A DNA stretch of 64,000 nucleotides, taken from positions 570,248 to 634,247 of the forward strand of contig QHXR01000001.1 of NCBI GenBank assembly GCA_003223025.1, read 5' to 3'. The stretch is from Acidobacteriota bacterium (GTDB taxonomy: Bacteria; Acidobacteriota; Blastocatellia; Pyrinomonadales; Pyrinomonadaceae). The notes beneath the pieces are model-generated. The model worked only from the letters and a program-made list of their open reading frames with translations, was not told the origin of the DNA and did not search any database. Each line of letters begins with the position of its first letter. Positions within the stretch are counted from its first letter, which is position 1. Made by a program: the position numbers and the translations under genes. Below are positions 59,359 to 64,000 of the stretch, in pieces.

Positions 59359-59631
59359 ATGCTAATCGCTCGAGTTTTAGGAAACGTCGTCGCAACGCAA
59401 AAGAATCAGCGTTACGAAGGCGCACGGATCATGCTGTGCCGTCAGATCACGCCCGAAGGTGAAGACATGGATTACACATGTATCGCACTTGATTCGGTGA
59501 ACGCGGGCGAGGGCGATCTGGTCGTGATCGTACAAGAAGGCTGGTCCGCATCGACAGCAACGACCGGGCGAGCAGGCGCAGCGATCGACTCGGCGATCGT
59601 TGGTGTGATCGATTACATAGATTTACATTAG
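59359..59631 (+). CDS. Microcompartment pentameric vertex protein (BMC-P), third copy
   Basis: The protein has 90 residues in the EutN/CcmL family: LIARVLGNVVATQKNQRYEGARIMLCRQITPEGEDMDY, IALDSVNAGEGDLVVIVQEGWSAS, and IDSAIVGVIDYIDLH. The variable loop (GWSASTATTGRAGAAIDS) differs from the other two. Three pentamer paralogues alongside a single hexamer gene is a feature seen in PVM-type loci. It is followed by a 37-bp-arm palindrome. Confidence 0.93.
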   Translation: MLIARVLGNVVATQKNQRYEGARIMLCRQITPEGEDMDYTCIALDSVNAGEGDLVVIVQEGWSASTATTGRAGAAIDSAIVGVIDYIDLH

Positions 59632-59636
59632 CCGGG

Positions 59637-59727
59637 ACAGTTTTATTCAGTGGATAGTTTTAAGTTGTAAGTTGATAGTTCTGAACTTCTAACTTACAAC
59701 TTGAAACTATCCACTGAATAAAACTGT
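59637..59727. repeat. Long palindrome downstream of the third BMC-P gene
   Basis: Arms of about 37 bp, ACAGTTTTATTCAGTGGATA... (59637) and ...TATCCACTGAATAAAACTGT (59727), with few mismatches and a 16-nt loop. It could terminate the shell operon or protect its mRNA end. The four-helix-bundle gene begins 42 bp later with a strong GGAGG. Confidence 0.85.
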
Positions 59728-59768
59728 TGGTTTGCCTTAGTCGGGGACAAATTCTCAGCGGAGGAAAT

Positions 59769-60122
59769 ATGTCCGAAAGTATCGTCCTGACTAAAGCGAT
59801 CAAATTTGCACTGCGGATCGTTGCTCTTTACAGGTATCTGACCGATGAGAAGAAGGAATTCGTCATGTCCAAGCAGATCCTTCTCTCAGGAGCATTCATA
59901 GCTAAGCACGTTAATGCGGCGCTGCATGCTAGGTCGAGGGAGGCTTTTGCGTCGGAGATGTACGTCGCTCTGCAAAAAGCTCTCGAGACTCAGCTTTGGC
60001 TTTTGCTTCTCAATGAGGCAAAGTTTATTAGTAACGAACAGCACCAGTCGATGAAGGACGATTGTGTAGAAATGATCAAACTGACATCGTCTATTTCGAA
60101 GACCTCACACCAAAATGAGTAA
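59769..60122 (+). CDS. Four-helix-bundle protein (S23/IVS-type family)
   Basis: The start at 59769 (MSESIVLTKAIKFALRIVAL) is chosen because GGAGG lies 6 nt before it. The 117-residue protein is all alpha: helix blocks IKFALRIVALYRYL, FVMSKQILLSGAFIAKHVNAAL, ASEMYVALQKALETQLWLLLL and NEQHQSMKDDCVEMIKLTSSISKT. This is the pattern of the TIGR02436 four-helix-bundle family, which folds as a pentamer-like bundle and is often found in mobile or intervening contexts. Here it follows the shell genes and overlaps the next gene by 8 bp. A role as compartment adaptor is a guess. Confidence 0.75.
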   Translation: MSESIVLTKAIKFALRIVALYRYLTDEKKEFVMSKQILLSGAFIAKHVNAALHARSREAFASEMYVALQKALETQLWLLLLNEAKFISNEQHQSMKDDCVEMIKLTSSISKTSHQNE

Positions 60123-60426
60123 GTCAGACCCGCTAGCAGAAAAGATCGCTCGCCTTTTAGAGTCGGAGATGAAGCCAACCGATATCGCTTCATTGTTTGC
60201 GAGTATCGAGAAGATAAATCGCCGACTCGAAAAACTCGAGACGACGACCTTGCCATCCGTAATCCAAACTCCGCAATTGAGCCATCCGAGCTTAGAAAAG
60301 TTCGACGTTGCCGAAGCGATGGCCGACGAGATCTTCGCCGGCATTCAAAAAGAAAAGGCTTGCACGTTCGAACCGAACGGCAAGCCCTGTGATCATTGCG
60401 CGATGTGCAACTCGCGCGGATTCTAA
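60115..60426 (+). CDS. Small protein with amphipathic N-terminus and CxxCxxC motif
   Basis: I do not recognise this 103-residue protein. Its N-terminus SDPLAEKIARLLESEM is amphipathic in the manner of encapsulation peptides, followed by a coiled-coil-like helix (SLFASIEKINRRLEKLE). A Pro/Ser-rich linker leads to VAEAMADEIFAGIQKEKA and a C-terminal Cys cluster (CTFEPNGKPCDHCAMCNSRGF), which could bind zinc or iron. The aldolase also has a Cys segment of the same spacing style (CQACG). It is the last gene of the operon, overlaps the four-helix-bundle gene by 8 bp, and converges on the LemA gene with a 4-bp gap. Confidence 0.65.
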   Translation: MSKSDPLAEKIARLLESEMKPTDIASLFASIEKINRRLEKLETTTLPSVIQTPQLSHPSLEKFDVAEAMADEIFAGIQKEKACTFEPNGKPCDHCAMCNSRGF

Positions 60427-60430
60427 TTCA

Positions 60431-61090
60431 CTATTTGTTAGCCGGAGCAGCCGGTGCGGCCGGAGCCGTTTGATTGCTGTTCCTTCTCATGGCGTCCGGG
60501 CTTCCGATGTCCGGAGCTTTCGACGCGCCTTCATCTGCCTTAAAGAACGGCTCTTCTTTGAAACCGAACAGGCTCGCGGTGATCACGGCCGGGAATTGGT
60601 TTCGGGTCGTGTTGTAATCCGTCACCGCTTTCGTGTAATTATCCCTAGCGACCTTGATCCGATTTTCCGTTCCGGCCAACTCGGTCTGCACGTTCTTGAA
60701 CGCATCGATCGATTGCAGATTCGGGTAATTTTCCTGAAGACTTAAAAGCCTTCCGATCGTGCCGCCGAAACTATTGTTCGCATCGATGACCGCCTGCTTC
60801 TGCTCCGGCGATTTGTCGCCGTCTGCACCTGCGGTAGCCGCGTCCTTAGCATTGATAAGTCGCGAGCGAGCTTCGGCGATCTGTCCGAAAACTTCCTGCT
60901 CCTGAACACCCGCCATCTGAGCGGCTTTGACCATATTCGGCACCAGATCCGCACGACGCTGCATCGCACTTTCAACCTGCGACCACTCGCCTTTTACGCC
61001 TTGCTGCTTTGCGGTCAGGTCGTTGTAGCTGCAACCGCTCAGACCGACAGCCGCAAAGATCGCGATACTCAATAAAATTAGTCTTTTCAT
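60431..61090 (-). CDS. LemA-family protein
   Basis: The protein has 219 residues. It has an N-terminal lipoprotein-like signal (LILLSIAIFAAVGLSGC, lipobox Cys) and then the LemA helical bundle: YNDLTAKQQGVKGEWSQVESAMQRRADLVPNMVKAA, EVFGQIAEARSRLINAKDA, FGGTIGRLLSLQENYPNLQSIDAFKNVQTELAGTENRI, and the NTTRNQFPAVITASLFGFKEEPFF end. LemA proteins are anchored in or near the envelope; their function is unsettled. A TPM-domain protein is encoded 870 bp upstream on the same strand, a frequent LemA partner. Confidence 0.94.
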   Translation of the reverse strand: MKRLILLSIAIFAAVGLSGCSYNDLTAKQQGVKGEWSQVESAMQRRADLVPNMVKAAQMAGVQEQEVFGQIAEARSRLINAKDAATAGADGDKSPEQKQAVIDANNSFGGTIGRLLSLQENYPNLQSIDAFKNVQTELAGTENRIKVARDNYTKAVTDYNTTRNQFPAVITASLFGFKEEPFFKADEGASKAPDIGSPDAMRRNSNQTAPAAPAAPANK

Positions 61091-61144
61091 TTGTTTCTCC
61101 CTTTAGTCGAACGGACTGGCCGTCCGTTATTCCCATCGTATTAG

Positions 61145-61876
61145 TTACGACGAGCTAACAGCCCGTCCCACCTGGTCCACCGCATCGATGACGGTTTCGA
61201 TCTGCTCCATGTATTCAGCAAAGAGCCGATTTGCTCCGACCTCATCCAGCACCTGTGCAAAATTCTTCTCACGCAGATTAAAGATCTTTTCGAAAACGAC
61301 TCCGTCGAGTTTGTATCGATCGACGAGTAACGCAACCGCTTCGTGCTTGTTCAAAGGCGGCTCGATTCCGGCCAACAACAACACCGCACCAAAGAGGACG
61401 GCGAAGCTCGAGAGGCTTTCGGCCATCAACTTTTTCAGACCCTCGACCGATTCGGATGCGGGAATATACTGCCGGCGCAAAAGTATCAATTTACTTCGGA
61501 GCTCGTATTCGACCTGATGCCTAAGGTTCGCGTCTGAAAATTCGATGTTCGCGAGCACATCGGTTCCATACAAGACTTTTCGCGCGGCTTCCATCTGATA
61601 AAACTCGATCGGAAAAACATCGGCCGCGTTACGCAGCTCCGAAACGGTGAAATACACCGGCACGGGATGTCCGAGCTTGTGCCATTCGCGGATCGTCGGA
61701 TGCGCGTTTCGGAGATCCTGCGGCGTGATCTTATGAAGCGCGACGAGGATGTTGTAGTCCGAACGCTTCGGAATGAAATCTCCTGTCGCCGCCGAGCCGT
61801 AGAGGATCACGGACGCGAGATTTTTCCCGTGCGTCGATTTCAAATCATCAATAAATGCTGCGAATTGATGTTGCAT
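61145..61876 (-). CDS. Nucleotidyltransferase-fold protein
   Basis: The protein has 243 residues. The N-terminal segment LASVILYGSAATGDFIPKRSDYNILVAL has the GS and DxD-type motif of the nucleotidyltransferase superfamily, but the second Asp is Asn (SDYN). Residues 90-235 are helical (SVEGLKKLMAESLSSFAVLFGAVLLLAG; KHEAVALLVDRY), as in the HEPN- or substrate-binding halves of these proteins. The altered DxD may weaken catalysis. Function is unknown; it is placed between LemA and TPM genes in an otherwise typical pair, so it may be an insertion into the operon. Confidence 0.7.
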   Translation of the reverse strand: MQHQFAAFIDDLKSTHGKNLASVILYGSAATGDFIPKRSDYNILVALHKITPQDLRNAHPTIREWHKLGHPVPVYFTVSELRNAADVFPIEFYQMEAARKVLYGTDVLANIEFSDANLRHQVEYELRSKLILLRRQYIPASESVEGLKKLMAESLSSFAVLFGAVLLLAGIEPPLNKHEAVALLVDRYKLDGVVFEKIFNLREKNFAQVLDEVGANRLFAEYMEQIETVIDAVDQVGRAVSSS

Positions 61877-61960
61877 GATAGTAAATAGTCAATCGTCAGT
61901 CGTGAATTGTAAGTTGTGATCGATAAGCCATTCGCGATTTACGATTCTCGATTTACGAGA
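61877..61960. repeat. Short repeat element upstream of the nucleotidyltransferase gene
   Basis: It contains imperfect repeats of GTAAATAGTCAATCGTC, GTGAATTGTAAG, and GATTTACGATTCTCGATTTACG. The CGATTTACGATTC part matches the arms of the element between BMC-H and the first BMC-P. It fills the gap between two leftward genes. Confidence 0.6.
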
Positions 61961-62881
61961 TTACCAATCTCCTCCGGCACCGCCGCCGCTTGCGTCACCA
62001 CCGCCACCGAATCCTCCCCAATCGCCGCCTCCGCCGCCCCAGTCACTGCTCCCGCCGCTTCCCCAATCGGATGACGAAGACGAGCTTGAGCTCGCGGCAC
62101 TGTTGATAACCGAGCCGATGATCCATGGCAACGCGCTTCCGCCTCCGCCGAACCCGCCACCCCAACCACCGCTTCCGCCGCGACCGGACCGGCCGCCGCG
62201 GTTCGACAAAATTATCAGAATGATAAAGAAGATGATGATCAGGCAAAAGAAGAACGAAAATCCGCCCTCGGATTTTGACTGGCCCCTCTTCGGCACCGGA
62301 GTCGGCGACGCCGCGGTTCCGCTGCTTCGTTCGTCGATCGTCCGAATATACGCGTCGATCGTATCCGAGATGCCCTTTCCGTAATCACCCTTCTTTAGCT
62401 CCGGGACGAGATACTGCCGCTGCAAGCTTCCGGCGAGCGCATCCGGCAACTCGTCCTCGAGATCCGCGCTCACTTGCGTGAAATATTTACGATCGTCGAC
62501 CGCGAGCAGCAGCAACGCACCGGGATTGTCTCCGCTCTTTGATCCGATCCCCCATCCGCGATACACGGCGAGCGAATAATCGAATATGTCCCGCTCGCCC
62601 GTCGTCCGGATCGTCGCTACTGCGAGCTCGACACCAGTCGATCTTTGGTAATCGATGAGCCGCTTGTTCAGCGTTGCTTCAACGCTATCGTCGATAACCC
62701 CAGCAAAGTCATTTACCGGAGCGGTCGGAGCCGGCAGAGGCGAAACGTTGGATGACGACTCCTGAGCGTTCGCTACGAGAGCAACTACGCACAAGATCAG
62801 ACATACTACGACAGCCTTAAAATTTGTACCGACAATACGCTTCAGCATTCGTTTCAAGAATTGTGTCAAATCCTGAATCAA
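61961..62881 (-). CDS. TPM-domain membrane protein with Gly/Ser/Trp-rich tail
   Basis: The protein has 306 residues, or 295 with the start at 62848. After a signal helix (FKAVVVCLILCVVALVANA) comes a TPM phosphatase-like domain (NDFAGVIDDSVEATLNKRLIDYQRSTGVELAVATIRT ... DRKYFTQVSADLEDELPDALAG). One more membrane helix (FSFFFCLIIIFFIILIILS) precedes a low-complexity tail of GGSGGWGGGFGGGG and polySer. The YgcG-type proteins of this layout are often encoded next to LemA, as here. The tail is likely periplasmic or cytosolic depending on topology. Acid-phosphatase activity in plant TPM does not transfer safely. Confidence 0.88.
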   Translation of the reverse strand: MIQDLTQFLKRMLKRIVGTNFKAVVVCLILCVVALVANAQESSSNVSPLPAPTAPVNDFAGVIDDSVEATLNKRLIDYQRSTGVELAVATIRTTGERDIFDYSLAVYRGWGIGSKSGDNPGALLLLAVDDRKYFTQVSADLEDELPDALAGSLQRQYLVPELKKGDYGKGISDTIDAYIRTIDERSSGTAASPTPVPKRGQSKSEGGFSFFFCLIIIFFIILIILSNRGGRSGRGGSGGWGGGFGGGGSALPWIIGSVINSAASSSSSSSSDWGSGGSSDWGGGGGDWGGFGGGGDASGGGAGGDW

Positions 62882-62911
62882 TACGAAAGCCTCTAGTTTT
62901 AGTTCCTGATA

Positions 62912-64000
62912 TTAAGACGAAGGCGGGACACGTTTTACAGCGACGATCTTCGCGCGAAAGATACGCATCGCTTTTCTTGCGAGCGGGTGACCCGCCGCGT
63001 AGATCATGAGCTCTTCTTCGGTCGCGTTCTCGGGAAGGGCGTCGGGCATCGGTACTTCTTCTTCATCGAGATCGGGCGGAGCGTAAATCGGACTTAGTGC
63101 CGGAGCCGCAGCCGAAGCCGCGGAACCGTTTGACGAGCCGGAAACGACATTTGCCGCGACTTGACTCCCGAATAAACTGACCGCGAGATCTTCGGCACTT
63201 TGAATCGGCAGCAGATCGTCTCCGCTAAACTCGAGCTTTCGATCGTAAGCTGCGTCGAGCCACGCGTCTTCGACGTGTTCGAGAGCTTCGCTTTCGATCG
63301 GTGCAAGCTTTACCGGAAGGGAATCGATGAAACCGAGGTCAATGATCGGTTGCTGAGGAAGTTCAGTCGGCTCGAATTCGATATCTGGTGAAAGTTCCGG
63401 TTCGAGGACCGGTAAAGATTCTCGTTCGAGATACGGATCGGGTGCGAAGTATTCGGGTTCGGCAGGGAAGGACTCAACCGGCTCAGTTGGAGGTTCAGGG
63501 TTGGCCGGTTCGGAATTTAGAGTTTTTTTTTCCGCGGTCGCCGCAGCGGCCTCGGATGACGGAACCGCTCCGTTCGAAAGGCTGTTCTCAAGTTGCGTCA
63601 GTCGTTCGAGAAGTTGCTCGACAGGGACGACGCGTCGCATTTCCGTCAGTTTTACGAGCCCGGTTTCGAGAACATATCTCGGCTGGATCGCTTCTTTGAG
63701 TTTTGTCTCAGTCTCGCAAAGCGAATTGAAAAATCTGATGAAGTCGGCTTCGGTGAATCGGTTTGAATAGTCGTTCAAGTCGTCCGGGTTCAACGCCGAA
63801 TTTTCGACAAGGGAGATGTCTCCGTTCGATACTTTGAATACCATCAGGTCGCGAAAAACTCCGAGCAGATCGCGGCAAAAGTTCCGCGTATCCTGACCGC
63901 GCGAGATGAGCTCCGCGACGACATCGAGCACGACCGACGGCTTCCGGTCAGAGATCGAACCGATGACTCGTGTCAGCATGTCCGCACTCGCAATCCCGAG
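62912..64000 (-). CDS. dnaX: DNA polymerase III subunit gamma/tau, C-terminal part (5' truncated by window edge)
   Basis: The frame remains open to the window end (LGIASADMLTRVIGSI...), so only the C-terminal 363 residues are seen. Residues 10-150 match DnaX domain III (VVAELISRGQDTRNFCRDLLGVFRDLMVFK ... EADFIRFFNSLCETETKLKEAIQPRYVLETGLVKL). After that comes a long acidic Pro/Glu-rich linker and a C-terminal basic domain (ATEEELMIYAAGHPLARKAMRIFRAKIVAVKRVPP). The AAA+ part lies outside. Gamma/tau loads the beta clamp. No frameshift site for gamma production is apparent. Confidence 0.85.
   Translation of the reverse strand, partial: LGIASADMLTRVIGSISDRKPSVVLDVVAELISRGQDTRNFCRDLLGVFRDLMVFKVSNGDISLVENSALNPDDLNDYSNRFTEADFIRFFNSLCETETKLKEAIQPRYVLETGLVKLTEMRRVVPVEQLLERLTQLENSLSNGAVPSSEAAAATAEKKTLNSEPANPEPPTEPVESFPAEPEYFAPDPYLERESLPVLEPELSPDIEFEPTELPQQPIIDLGFIDSLPVKLAPIESEALEHVEDAWLDAAYDRKLEFSGDDLLPIQSAEDLAVSLFGSQVAANVVSGSSNGSAASAAAPALSPIYAPPDLDEEEVPMPDALPENATEEELMIYAAGHPLARKAMRIFRAKIVAVKRVPPSS

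Overview
The window looks like a chromosomal segment of an acidobacterium, most plausibly a Blastocatellia/Pyrinomonadaceae-type member. The basis is inference from content: a 1,248-residue Oar-like TonB-dependent receptor with an N-terminal carboxypeptidase-regulatory fold, many secreted enzymes with Gram-negative signal peptides, moderately GC-rich coding sequence, and a microcompartment locus of the kind known from Planctomycetes/Verrucomicrobia and acidobacteria. No rRNA, tRNA, CRISPR array, prophage or transposase was recognised.

Layout. (1) 1-11.4 kb: the end of a FUSC-type membrane protein, two NarL-type response regulators, an MltF-like transglycosylase lipoprotein, a Tat-exported sulfatase, a sensor histidine kinase, a bile-acid/sodium-symporter-family permease, a SulP anion transporter and small secreted proteins. 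(2) 11.4-20.8 kb: two small unknown proteins, then a leftward block of a thioesterase, five alpha/beta-hydrolase-fold enzymes (two paralogous epoxide hydrolases, a chloroperoxidase type, a cupin fusion, and one broken by a -1 frameshift), a cupin-monooxygenase fusion and an FMN reductase. (3) 20.9-32.7 kb: a divergent hexuronate catabolic locus. Leftward: NagB-like protein, UxaA, ROK regulator, IolB/KduI-type isomerase, KduD, KdgK. Rightward: a second SDR, a degenerate M24 protein, an ExuT-like transporter and Eda. (4) 33.1-52.8 kb: a leftward pectin utilisation block. It contains the TonB receptor, a pectinesterase/PL10 lyase fusion, GH28, XylB, XylA, a rhamnogalacturonan acetylesterase, GH105, a cupin, a FadR-type regulator and GH43. 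Behind the promoter lie a secreted HEIGH-motif protein, a STAS-like protein and a beta-helix protein. (5) 53.2-55.9 kb: ruvB, a CPBP-like membrane protein and ruvA. (6) 56.1-60.4 kb: a rightward bacterial microcompartment operon with a class II aldolase, one hexameric and three pentameric shell proteins, a secreted TPR protein, a four-helix-bundle protein and a small Cys-motif protein. (7) 60.4-64 kb: LemA, a nucleotidyltransferase-fold protein, a TPM-domain protein and the end of dnaX.

How it fits together (inference). Secreted pectinesterase, lyases, GH28, GH105, GH43 and acetylesterase would break pectin and rhamnogalacturonan down, with oligomers entering through the TonB receptor and hexuronates through ExuT. 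Unsaturated uronate flows through the KduI-type isomerase and KduD to KDG, and altronate flows through UxaA to KDG. KdgK and Eda then give pyruvate and glyceraldehyde-3-phosphate. Uronate isomerase (UxaC) and tagaturonate reductase (UxaB) are not seen; the NagB-like protein and the second SDR are candidates for those steps. Near-identical 17-bp palindromes AATTGGTWTWACCAATT in front of both uronate and TonB transcription units suggest one regulon, with the FadR-type protein at 34748-35554 the natural candidate. Rhamnose or fucose released from the same polymers could feed the microcompartment aldolase about 4 kb away from the pectin block.

A second theme is non-coding. Many intergenic gaps are filled by long nested palindromes, often with 7-bp tandem repeats, running from one gene's stop codon to the next gene's start.
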